Source: Peptoniphilaceae bacterium (GTDB lineage: Bacteria; Bacillota; Clostridia; Tissierellales; Peptoniphilaceae). From it: DNA of 64,000 nucleotides. This document shows positions 26,819 through 35,199 of this stretch, piece by piece (within the stretch, counting starts at the first letter, position 1; each line of letters starts with the position of its first letter). The notes beneath the pieces were generated by a model. It saw nothing but the letters and a program-made list of their open reading frames with translations. It was not told the DNA's origin and did not search any database. Position numbers and translations under genes: made by a program. The stretch lies in the NCBI GenBank assembly GCA_910589545.1, contig CAJUSY010000049.1, positions 1 through 64,000 of the forward strand. The letters run 5' to 3'.

Positions 26819-27694
26819 CTACTCAATATTTTGTACTTGTTCTCTTAATTTTTCAATCAAACTTTTAACTTCAATAACACAAACTGAAATAGATTCATCA
26901 TTAGATTTTGAAGAAATTGTATTGATTTCACGATTCATTTCTTGGATAATGAAATCTAATTTTCGACCGATGCTATGTTTTAATTCCATAGTTGATTTGA
27001 ATTGAACTATATGAGAATCAAATCTTTTCAATTCTTCGTTAATATCTGACTTATCTGCCATCAACGCAACTTCCAAATACATTCTATCCTTGTCTATTTT
27101 TTCTTCTTCTAATAATTCAGAAATCTTTTTAAACAAATTTTCCCTATATTCTTGTACACTGTTTTCAGACAAACTTGCAATTTTTGATATTTCGGTTTCT
27201 ATTTTGGAAAGATTTTCAGTTAAATCTTTTTCTAGGTTATCTCCTTCTATCGATCTCATAGAATAAATTTTGTTAACAGCTTCATCAAGAACTTTTAGAA
27301 TATTATCGTGCAAAAATTCATTATCTAAATCCTTGTAAGTAAAAGACATTACATCTTCATAATTTACTAAATCTCTAACATTGATATCTGATTTCATGTC
27401 TAATTTTTCATTTAATGAATCCAGCTTTTCTTTGATTTTTTCGGCTAATTCATAATTTATATCCACACTATCAACCGATAATTGATATTTCTTAATTTTG
27501 ATGAAAACATCAACTCTACCACGTTTTAATTTGGATTTAATAAGTGACTTCATGTCTTCTAACATAAAATTCAAATAACTTGGCATCGAAAAATTGAAAT
27601 CCAAATACCTGTTATTAACAGACTTAATTTCTATATCTATGCTACAATCTTCTAATTCCAAACTTGAAGATCCAAATCCTGTCATAGACTTCAT
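26819..27694 (-). CDS. yicC: YicC family endoribonuclease
   Basis: 291 residues with the N-terminal signature MKSMTGFGSSSLELED, SVNNRYLDFNFSMP and the C-terminal DFIIQEMNREINTISSKSND. YicC proteins are metal-dependent RNases. It stands directly upstream of remA, the conserved position. Confidence 0.93.
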   Translation of the reverse strand: MKSMTGFGSSSLELEDCSIDIEIKSVNNRYLDFNFSMPSYLNFMLEDMKSLIKSKLKRGRVDVFIKIKKYQLSVDSVDINYELAEKIKEKLDSLNEKLDMKSDINVRDLVNYEDVMSFTYKDLDNEFLHDNILKVLDEAVNKIYSMRSIEGDNLEKDLTENLSKIETEISKIASLSENSVQEYRENLFKKISELLEEEKIDKDRMYLEVALMADKSDINEELKRFDSHIVQFKSTMELKHSIGRKLDFIIQEMNREINTISSKSNDESISVCVIEVKSLIEKLREQVQNIE

Positions 27695-27764
27695 TTCTAT
27701 CGCCTCCCTTGATATTGTTAGTTTATATTAACTTAGAAAAATTTACAATAATTTATTACATTTT

Positions 27765-29501
27765 TTAAACAATTTCTTTTATATCATCAATATTATATGA
27801 ACTCATGTCGACATTCACAGTGTTGAAATTGTTGTAAAATACCATTCCTGGTTTTGCACCTTTAGCTTTTTTTACGTTTTTCTTTTCAGTATAATCAACT
27901 TCAACAAATTTTTCTTTACTCATAGAAGAGAAATACGCTGCCAAGAAACACGCTACATTATAATCTTCATGAATGAGGTTTTCATTTCTCATAATAACGT
28001 GAGATCCTGGCATATCTTTTACATGAACAAAAATATCTTCCCTATTTGCTTGTTTCAAAGTTAAATTATCATTTTGATAGTTGTTTTTTCCTACATATAT
28101 ATCAACATTATTTTTTGTGACAAAATGTCTTGGCTTGGATGGTTTGACTTTTGCAGTTTTTTTCTTAGATTTTTTTATCAAACCTATTTTTACCATTTCA
28201 TCCTTGATTTCAGATAATTCTTGGTATTCTGTAACTCTTTCTAATGTTTCTAAAAGTTGTAACAAATACTCATTTTCTTGTTTTATCAAAGGAAGTTCTT
28301 GCTCAATCATTTTTTCTCTAGTTTTTAATTTACTAAATTTTTTATAGTAATTTTGTGCATTTTCATTTCCAGATTTTATTGGATTTAGTGGAATGTCTAT
28401 TTTATTCATATTTTCATAAAAGTTTTCAACTGTTATTTTATCCATACCTTTTTGTATTAGATACATATTAGAACTTATAAGGTCCGCATAAACCTTGTAT
28501 ATGTCTCGTTTCTTTGCTTCTTGCAAATCAATCGTTAAATTATTCAATTTATTGGAATTTCTTTGTATTTTGTTTGAAACTATTTTTTTAAGATGTGAAG
28601 ACTTTTGAGTTATGGAGTCATTTGAACTATGCTTTTTATAATAGTAATCTAGCATTTCGTGTATATCAGTAAAATTTTTCTTTTGATATCCGTAATTCTC
28701 CAATTTTATAACGTGAAAATCCTTTAACTTTTCATCTTCATCTATTACTATAGAATAATCGTAATAGCAATTTCTTATAGCATTTCTAACATCAACAAAG
28801 CATACATTAAATCTAGATTTTTCATCTTCATCCAAATCCTCTAACTTTATATTAAAATCCAAATCAGCCCTCAAACAAATTTCCCTAGAAATCGTAGGAG
28901 AAAACCCAGTGTAATTTTTATAAAAAACTTGTTGAAGTTTAGTAGTTCCTTCAGCAATTTCAGATGGAAGTGTGTAAGATTTCAAAATATTTATTTTATC
29001 ATCTTCTAAATATAAATACTTAGTTTTTGGTAAAATTTGTCTGATACTTTTCGTATCAAAACTGATTCTCTTGATTGCATCTACTATAAGTTTGCTTTCT
29101 TTTTCTATCAAAATTATATTGGAATGTTTACCCATTAGCTCCACAACTAATGTGTAGTTCATATCATATCCCATCTCATCTCTACTGTTAACATCAATAT
29201 TTACAACTCTATCCATTGACTCCTGATAAATGTCAGTAATTACTGACCCTTGTAAATATTTTCTCATTAACATACAAAAATTATATGCTTCAATGGGATT
29301 CTTCTTATTTTCATTTGTAAAATGCATCCTCGGTAATGATGAGGATGCAGAAATAAGAAGTTTATAATTTTGTTTGTTATTATAGATTATTAAATCTAAT
29401 TCGTTTTTATCTGGTTGATTAACTTTACTAATTTTTCCATTAGTTAATTTTTCTTTTATATCGTCAACTATCGCTTTTGTTACAATTCCGTCAAAGCTCA
29501 T
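27765..29501 (-). CDS. rqcH: Rqc2/RqcH-family ribosome quality control protein
   Basis: 578 residues. An N-terminal NFACT-N domain, helix-hairpin and coiled-coil middle (about 280-440), and C-terminal NFACT-R domain with DIYVGKNNYQNDNLTL, FVHVKDMPGSHVIMR and AKGAKPGMVFY are in order. RqcH binds obstructed 50S subunits and recruits tRNA-Ala to add alanine tails that mark nascent chains for degradation. Older records call it a fibronectin-binding protein. It follows smpB by 9 bases. Confidence 0.94.
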   Translation of the reverse strand: MSFDGIVTKAIVDDIKEKLTNGKISKVNQPDKNELDLIIYNNKQNYKLLISASSSLPRMHFTNENKKNPIEAYNFCMLMRKYLQGSVITDIYQESMDRVVNIDVNSRDEMGYDMNYTLVVELMGKHSNIILIEKESKLIVDAIKRISFDTKSIRQILPKTKYLYLEDDKINILKSYTLPSEIAEGTTKLQQVFYKNYTGFSPTISREICLRADLDFNIKLEDLDEDEKSRFNVCFVDVRNAIRNCYYDYSIVIDEDEKLKDFHVIKLENYGYQKKNFTDIHEMLDYYYKKHSSNDSITQKSSHLKKIVSNKIQRNSNKLNNLTIDLQEAKKRDIYKVYADLISSNMYLIQKGMDKITVENFYENMNKIDIPLNPIKSGNENAQNYYKKFSKLKTREKMIEQELPLIKQENEYLLQLLETLERVTEYQELSEIKDEMVKIGLIKKSKKKTAKVKPSKPRHFVTKNNVDIYVGKNNYQNDNLTLKQANREDIFVHVKDMPGSHVIMRNENLIHEDYNVACFLAAYFSSMSKEKFVEVDYTEKKNVKKAKGAKPGMVFYNNFNTVNVDMSSYNIDDIKEIV

Positions 29502-29510
29502 TGTTACTCC

Positions 29511-29960
29511 TTATCTTCTCATTGCTCTTTGCATATTTCTTAAATCGTCTCGTTTTTTCAAAGTTTCTCTCTTGTCATACAAATTCTTACCTTTTGCAAG
29601 TGCAATTTCAACCTTAACAAGTCCATTTTTTTCGTAAACTCTTAAAGGTATCAATGTATAACCTTGTTCTTTTGTCTTGCCGATTAATTTTCTAATTTCA
29701 GATTTATGCATTAAAAGTTTTCTTTTTCTTAAACTGTCCACGTTAAAAATATTCCCTTGTGTGTACGGACTTACATTCATTGAATATACAAAAACTTCAG
29801 AATTTTCTATCATACAATAACTTTCCTTTATAGAAACTTTTCCTTTTTTGATTGACTTAACCTCAGTTCCTTTTAGCTCAATTCCGCATTCATACACATC
29901 TTCGATGAAATATTCATGACGCGCTTTTTTATTGTTTGCTAATAATTTTATATCACTCAT
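29511..29960 (-). CDS. smpB: SsrA-binding protein SmpB
   Basis: 149 residues. It binds tmRNA and is required for trans-translation. Signature stretches are ARHEYFIEDVYECGIELKGTEVKSI, SMNVSPY and the basic C-terminal tail GKNLYDKRETLKKRD. It sits 12 bases after rnr; RNase R works with tmRNA-SmpB in degrading non-stop mRNA. The tmRNA gene itself is not visible in the window. Confidence 0.96.
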   Translation of the reverse strand: MSDIKLLANNKKARHEYFIEDVYECGIELKGTEVKSIKKGKVSIKESYCMIENSEVFVYSMNVSPYTQGNIFNVDSLRKRKLLMHKSEIRKLIGKTKEQGYTLIPLRVYEKNGLVKVEIALAKGKNLYDKRETLKKRDDLRNMQRAMRR

Positions 29961-29972
29961 TATATTCCTTCT

Positions 29973-32078
29973 CTAATTTACAAATTCAAAATCAATTTGA
30001 CGCTTGTCCTTATCACTGTTTATTACTTTTACTTTTACTTTTTGTCCAATATGGAATGATTTTTTTGTTCTTTCACCATACACAGTGTAATTCTTATCGT
30101 CAAATACATAATAATCATCCATCATAGATTGAAATTGTACTAAACCTTCGATTGTATTGTCAAGTTGTACAAAAATCCCAAATTTTGTCAGAGAACTAAT
30201 AATACCATTGAATTGTTCATCTATATGATGTTGCATATATTCTGCTGATTTCATATCAATAGCTTCTCGTTCAGCTTCTTCTGCTCTTCTTTCAGTTAGT
30301 GAACATTGTTTAGCAATATCTTTGATATATTTCATGAATTCTTTTTCATTATTAGTATCTGGTTTATGATTTATAAAATTCTTTACAATTCTGTGAATAA
30401 ATAAATCCGGATATCTTCTAATTGGAGATGTGAAATGTGTATAGAACATAGATGCCAACCCGAAATGCATACTAGGATTTTGGCTGTACTCAGCTTTTTG
30501 CATCGATCTTAGTAATAGTGAAGATAAGAGAGGCTTTTCGGGCTTACCATCTAGTTCATTAAGAATTTTTTGGTAATCCTTTGAATACAAGTTTTTTCCT
30601 TTCAAATGATATCCAAAGTTTGACAAAATTCTTTTGAAAGTATTGACCTTCTCTTCATCAGGCTCTTCATGCACTCTGTATAAAAATGGTCTGTCTAAAT
30701 AACCAAAATGACTCGCTACAGTTTCATTCGTAATTAGCATGAATTCCTCAATTAATTTATTGCCTGTTCTTCGTTCGTCTTTTTTAACATCTATAACTTT
30801 TGAGTTTTCATCTAAAATAATTTTAGTTTCTGGAAAATCGAAGTCAATGCTTCCTCTGTTTTTTCTTCTAACACTTAGAATTTCATACAATTCTTTCATT
30901 AGTAACAAATTATCTGTAAGTTTCTCATCTTTAAATGGATTATTTATGTCTTCCAAAAAATCTGATACATCTTTGTAAATTAATCTGTAATCCGACTTTA
31001 TAACAGATTCATATAACTTGTAGTCCAAGGTTTTACCAGTTGGTGAAATTTCCATCTTAACTGTCAGACAAAGTCTATCCTCATTTGGATTTAATGAGCA
31101 AATTCCGTTTGATAATTCAAATGGTAACATTGGAATTACACGATCTATCATATAAACACTTGTTCCTCTTCTAAAAGCCTCTTTATCAAGCGCAGTGTTT
31201 TTTCTAACATAATGGCTTACATCGGCAATATGAACGTATAATATAAAATTTTCGCCTTTTTTAGAAATACTTATAGCATCGTCAAAATCTTTTGCATCAT
31301 ATCCGTCAATTGTAACTGTAAACAAATCCCTAAAATCCATGCGTGATTTTTTTTCTGATTCATCTACTTGTTGTTCAATTTCTTGTGCTTGTAGTTTTAC
31401 TTTTTTGGGAAATTCGTAAGGTAATTTAAAAGTTTTTGCTATAGAATATATATCAATTCCCGGATCATCTTTTGCTCCTAAAACTTCAACAACTACCCCT
31501 TCAGGATTTTTGTGTTTTTTTGAAGGAGTTTTGATAAGCTTTACCACAACTTTATCATTGTTTTTAGCTCCATTTTTATTCCCAGATTGTACAAAAACAT
31601 CAAATCCGTATTTTTTATCATCTAAAATTACAAATCCATAACCTTTAGCTTCATCAAAAGTTCCCACAAGTTTTTTTGTTTCTCTAGAAATAATTTGTAA
31701 TACTTTGCCTTCGGGGCTTCTGTTTGGTTTTTTGTCAACTGTTATCGTAACTAAGACCTTATCTTTATGAATAGCCCCTTTCAAATCTTTCTTGGCTATA
31801 AATATATCATCAATACTTTCATCATCAGGAATAAAATAGCAAAAATCACTTCCAGATCCTTGAATAGTACCTGTATATGCTTTTTGCTGTGAAATTGGAA
31901 TTATATTAAAATTTTTATCTACTAAAATTTTATTATCCTTTTGTAGTTCATTAATAATTTGATTAAAAATTTTATAATCTTTTTTTTCAATATTTAATCT
32001 TGAAGATAATTCATCAAAAGTTAAAGGAATATAATCATCAGAATTTACAATATTAAGTACCTTTTGCTTTATTTTCAT
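29973..32078 (-). CDS. rnr: Ribonuclease R
   Basis: About 701 residues. The domains are an N-terminal winged helix, two cold-shock domains, a catalytic RNB domain with the acidic centre DAKDFDDAIS, and a C-terminal S1 domain (FGIFVQLDNTIEGLV). It is a processive 3'-5' exoribonuclease that unwinds structured RNA. ATG 32078 is used because AGGAGG sits 6 bases before it; a TTG just upstream is in frame but less favourable. Confidence 0.96.
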   Translation of the reverse strand: MKIKQKVLNIVNSDDYIPLTFDELSSRLNIEKKDYKIFNQIINELQKDNKILVDKNFNIIPISQQKAYTGTIQGSGSDFCYFIPDDESIDDIFIAKKDLKGAIHKDKVLVTITVDKKPNRSPEGKVLQIISRETKKLVGTFDEAKGYGFVILDDKKYGFDVFVQSGNKNGAKNNDKVVVKLIKTPSKKHKNPEGVVVEVLGAKDDPGIDIYSIAKTFKLPYEFPKKVKLQAQEIEQQVDESEKKSRMDFRDLFTVTIDGYDAKDFDDAISISKKGENFILYVHIADVSHYVRKNTALDKEAFRRGTSVYMIDRVIPMLPFELSNGICSLNPNEDRLCLTVKMEISPTGKTLDYKLYESVIKSDYRLIYKDVSDFLEDINNPFKDEKLTDNLLLMKELYEILSVRRKNRGSIDFDFPETKIILDENSKVIDVKKDERRTGNKLIEEFMLITNETVASHFGYLDRPFLYRVHEEPDEEKVNTFKRILSNFGYHLKGKNLYSKDYQKILNELDGKPEKPLLSSLLLRSMQKAEYSQNPSMHFGLASMFYTHFTSPIRRYPDLFIHRIVKNFINHKPDTNNEKEFMKYIKDIAKQCSLTERRAEEAEREAIDMKSAEYMQHHIDEQFNGIISSLTKFGIFVQLDNTIEGLVQFQSMMDDYYVFDDKNYTVYGERTKKSFHIGQKVKVKVINSDKDKRQIDFEFVN

Positions 32079-32154
32079 CAAATACCTCCTGGTTGTTTCC
32101 TATAACTATTATACCCTAAATGATAATAAACTACCTAATTATTGTGTTTTACAA

Positions 32155-32769
32155 TTATTTTACAATTCTGCCTTTATCAATAAAAATGACTCTATTTGAT
32201 AAAATCTCTGCTTCAATTCTGTTGTGAGTTACCATTATGATTGGAATGTCCAATGATTTTTTTATCTCGATTAGTTCTTCATAAAATTTATTTTTAAATT
32301 TCTCATCAATTGAACTAAAAGGCTCATCCATTAAGAGCAAGTCTGGTTTATTAGACAAAGCTCTCACAATTGATACTTTTTGCTTTTCTCCACCTGATAA
32401 AGTATTGGGAAAATTTTTCAAAAGATATTCTATTCCTAATTTTTCTATTAGAGAATTTGAGTAGGATTCATCAGGATTCATAAAAAATATATTGTCCTTT
32501 ACGCTCATGTTTGGAAAAAGTGCATAGTCTTGAAAAACATATCCAATATTTCTTTCCTGTGGTTTCAAATTTATTTGTTCAGAAAATATAATATTCTCAT
32601 TAAGAACTATACTCCCCTTATCTGGAGTTAATAAACCTGCTATTGAATTCAAAATAGATGTCTTCCCACTTCCGGATTCTCCCATAATGCACAGTATTTC
32701 ATTTTTAACATCAAAATCTACATTAAGTACAAAATGATTCAATTGTTTCTCAATATTACATTTCAGCAT
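32155..32769 (-). CDS. modC: Molybdate/tungstate-type ABC transporter ATP-binding protein
   Basis: About 204 residues. Walker A is GESGSGKTS, the Q-loop is in YVFQDYALF, the signature is LSGGEKQK and Walker B is LLLMDEPFSS with the VTHN switch. It lacks the C-terminal TOBE/Mop domain of E. coli ModC, so it is a short-form ATPase. It overlaps modB by 14 bases; the start follows GAAGGAATAGAA. The ligand could also be tungstate. Confidence 0.88.
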   Translation of the reverse strand: MLKCNIEKQLNHFVLNVDFDVKNEILCIMGESGSGKTSILNSIAGLLTPDKGSIVLNENIIFSEQINLKPQERNIGYVFQDYALFPNMSVKDNIFFMNPDESYSNSLIEKLGIEYLLKNFPNTLSGGEKQKVSIVRALSNKPDLLLMDEPFSSIDEKFKNKFYEELIEIKKSLDIPIIMVTHNRIEAEILSNRVIFIDKGRIVK

Positions 32770-33439
32770 TTCTATTCCTTCTTTTTTCAATCCATCTATT
32801 CAAAAAATATATCAACGAAAAAGAAAAAACAACAACAACTATCATTAGAGTATTAGCCATAGTTTTATCTCCTCGTTCGACAGCATAATACATTGCTAGT
32901 GGTATTGTTTGAGTTTTGCTTGGAATATTTCCAGCAACCATCATAGTTGCTCCAAATTCACCCAAGCTTCTTGCAAAAGCAAGCACCAATCCACTTATTA
33001 TTCCAGTATATGATAGTGGTATTGCTAATCTAAAAAATATTTTCCATTCACTGGCCCCCATAGTTCTTGCCGCATTTAAAATCTTCTTATCAATACTTTG
33101 AAATGCGGATTTGCAGTTTTGATACATAAGTGGAAACGATACTATTACGGAAGCGATAACGCAAGCTTTCCAAGTGAAAATCACACTCCACCCAAAATTA
33201 TCATAAAAAAACTTTCCAATTAAACCGTTATTACCTATTATAATTAAAAGTATGTACCCTAAAATTGACGGTGGCAAAACAAGAGGCAATGTAATAATTG
33301 ACTCTAAAATACTACCATTTTTCTTATTAAACTTTACCATCATCCAAGCTACAAATATTGATAGGATTGATGTTATAATTGTTGAGATTATGGATACCTT
33401 CAATGAAACTATAATAGGCATCATAATATCATTATTCAT
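32756..33439 (-). CDS. modB: Molybdate-type ABC transporter permease
   Basis: About 227 residues with five or six membrane segments. The EAA loop is AARTMGASEWKIFFRLAIPL and the family segment ARSLGEFGATMMVAGNIP is present, diagnostic for ModB/CysU-type permeases. It overlaps modA. No good Shine-Dalgarno precedes the ATG at 33439, so translation is probably coupled to modA; a TTG at 33451 is an alternative start. Confidence 0.9.
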   Translation of the reverse strand: MNNDIMMPIIVSLKVSIISTIITSILSIFVAWMMVKFNKKNGSILESIITLPLVLPPSILGYILLIIIGNNGLIGKFFYDNFGWSVIFTWKACVIASVIVSFPLMYQNCKSAFQSIDKKILNAARTMGASEWKIFFRLAIPLSYTGIISGLVLAFARSLGEFGATMMVAGNIPSKTQTIPLAMYYAVERGDKTMANTLMIVVVVFSFSLIYFLNRWIEKRRNRNAEM

Positions 33440-34238
33440 TACTTGATTCAAAACCCGCTTTCTTAAAAGATTCTAATGATAATTTATTTTGTAAGAACTC
33501 AAACAATTTATTTTGCATATCTGTATTCTTTGAATAAGTTGTCTTAGTTATCGGATAAATAATAGGCTTGTGAGAGCTTTCGTCGACATTTAAAGCTATT
33601 TCAACCTTTTCATCAGTTACAGCATCGGAAAGATATACAAAACCTACATCAGCTTCTTTGCTATCGACATATCTTAAAGTATCTTTTACGTTTTTACCAT
33701 ATACAAATTTGTCTTGAAGTTTATCAAGTAAGTTATAATGAGTCAAACTTTGTTTTGCGTACTGTCCAACAGGAACTGTTTCTAATTCAGCGACAGAAAT
33801 CTTTCCTTTAACATTTTCCAAATCCTCAATTTTAGAAACTTTAACATCTGCTTCTTTGTTTTTTACTATTACTAGTTTATTCTTTAATAAACTTTTTGAA
33901 TCTTTCACAAGTTCTTTTTCTTCAAGAGCTTTTACTTGCTTTTGACCAGCAGAAACAAAAACATCACAAGGTGCTTTTTGTTCGATTTGTTTTTGTAATT
34001 TTCCAGAACTTGCTAAGTTAACATCAACTTTTACATTATTTTCTTTTTCAAATTCAGGAATAATTTTGGCTAACGATTCTTCTAATGATGCAGCTGCAAA
34101 CAAGCTTATGTTTTCATTATTCGTTTTTTCTTCAGTTTTATTCCCTTCTTTTTGCTCAGAATTCTGTTTTTCATTTTTCGCACAACTAGACAAAATCAAA
34201 AATCCCATTAATATTAATAATAAGTACTTTTTTTTCAA
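33432..34238 (-). CDS. modA: Molybdate-binding lipoprotein
   Basis: 268 residues. A lipoprotein signal with LSSC lipobox near residue 19 is followed by a Lys/Glu/Asn-rich linker and the ModA core: LFAAASLEESL (oxyanion Ser), SSGKLQKQIE, DVFVSAGQ, VPVGQYAKQ and DVGFVYLSDA. It captures molybdate or tungstate outside the membrane. It is the first gene of modABC. No molybdopterin synthesis genes are in the window. Confidence 0.9.
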   Translation of the reverse strand: MKKKYLLLILMGFLILSSCAKNEKQNSEQKEGNKTEEKTNNENISLFAAASLEESLAKIIPEFEKENNVKVDVNLASSGKLQKQIEQKAPCDVFVSAGQKQVKALEEKELVKDSKSLLKNKLVIVKNKEADVKVSKIEDLENVKGKISVAELETVPVGQYAKQSLTHYNLLDKLQDKFVYGKNVKDTLRYVDSKEADVGFVYLSDAVTDEKVEIALNVDESSHKPIIYPITKTTYSKNTDMQNKLFEFLQNKLSLESFKKAGFESSNE

Positions 34239-34271
34239 TTCATTATCCTCCTTGAAATATAACGCTATGTT

Positions 34272-34298
34272 AAAAAAAAGCCTAATAAAAGGCTTTTT
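34272..34298 (-). terminator. Terminator after the nitroreductase gene
   Basis: AAAGCC/GGCTTT stem with an 8-base loop, ending in eight T on the minus strand. It separates the nitroreductase from modA. Confidence 0.85.
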
Positions 34299-34303
34299 CC
34301 TAA

Positions 34304-35104
34304 TTAGAAATTTACTGATGCAATGTATTTGAAATTGTCTTTATCACTTAATTCTTCTTTTACATTCCAATTAGCATCAATATTATTATAATTTGCAAGT
34401 TCTGTGTAATAATACATTACAATTCCGGCATCTATTAAATTTTCAATTCCTTTGTAGTCTTTGATATACAAATCAATATCGTCATCATTTAATACGAATC
34501 TCCAAGGTTGTTCATTTTTAGTTGAAGGAGCAAATCTTAAATAACTAAATAATTCATCCAAACCATAGTTTTGTAATTTATCTATATCGATTGGAGTAGA
34601 CAATGATTTGTCACAAACAAATTCTTCAACACCTATTCTTGAACTGAATTTTTTCTTTCCAAAACCAAATTCACTTGGAGCATATCCCATTGCAAGTAAG
34701 AAATCTACGTTTGAGTTTTCACCAAATGCTGATTTTTTGGAATTTTCTGAAGCATTTGATATTGTTACCCAACAGCTTCCTATCTTCAATGCATCTAATT
34801 TAGTAATTAAATTTTCGAGATAATATGCACCAAAAATCATTGATAATTCATTATCTTTATCCGCTTGCATAGAAATATAATGATTGGCCTTAATCATAGT
34901 TCCTTCGTATCCACCTTCACCATCAAGAGCATTATAAACTACAGAACCGTCTTTGTATAATTTGAAGTTAACATCGTATTTCTTTGCTAAATTATTTATA
35001 TCAAAAATAATAGATTCAACTTTTTGTAAATCTGAATCACTAAGATTTTTTGACTTAAAATCTCTTACTGATTTTCTATTTTCTAAAAATTCATTCATTG
35101 ACAT
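34304..35104 (-). CDS. Nitroreductase-family protein (two-domain)
   Basis: 266 residues. The N-terminal FMN-site motif is EFLENRKSVRDF. A second segment with YLRFAPSTKNEQPWRF resembles the usual APSxxNxQPW substrate/FMN motif, giving the long two-part architecture of TM1586-like nitroreductases. It is probably a flavin-dependent NAD(P)H oxidoreductase; the substrate is unknown. It is a single-gene unit, divergent from the helicase gene. Confidence 0.85.
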   Translation of the reverse strand: MSMNEFLENRKSVRDFKSKNLSDSDLQKVESIIFDINNLAKKYDVNFKLYKDGSVVYNALDGEGGYEGTMIKANHYISMQADKDNELSMIFGAYYLENLITKLDALKIGSCWVTISNASENSKKSAFGENSNVDFLLAMGYAPSEFGFGKKKFSSRIGVEEFVCDKSLSTPIDIDKLQNYGLDELFSYLRFAPSTKNEQPWRFVLNDDDIDLYIKDYKGIENLIDAGIVMYYYTELANYNNIDANWNVKEELSDKDNFKYIASVNF

Positions 35105-35199
35105 TTTTATCTACCCCTTATCATAAATCTTCTACTTAAATAATACTACAATTTTCCAATAATCACAAACATTTTGATATAATAATTAATGGTGATAAT

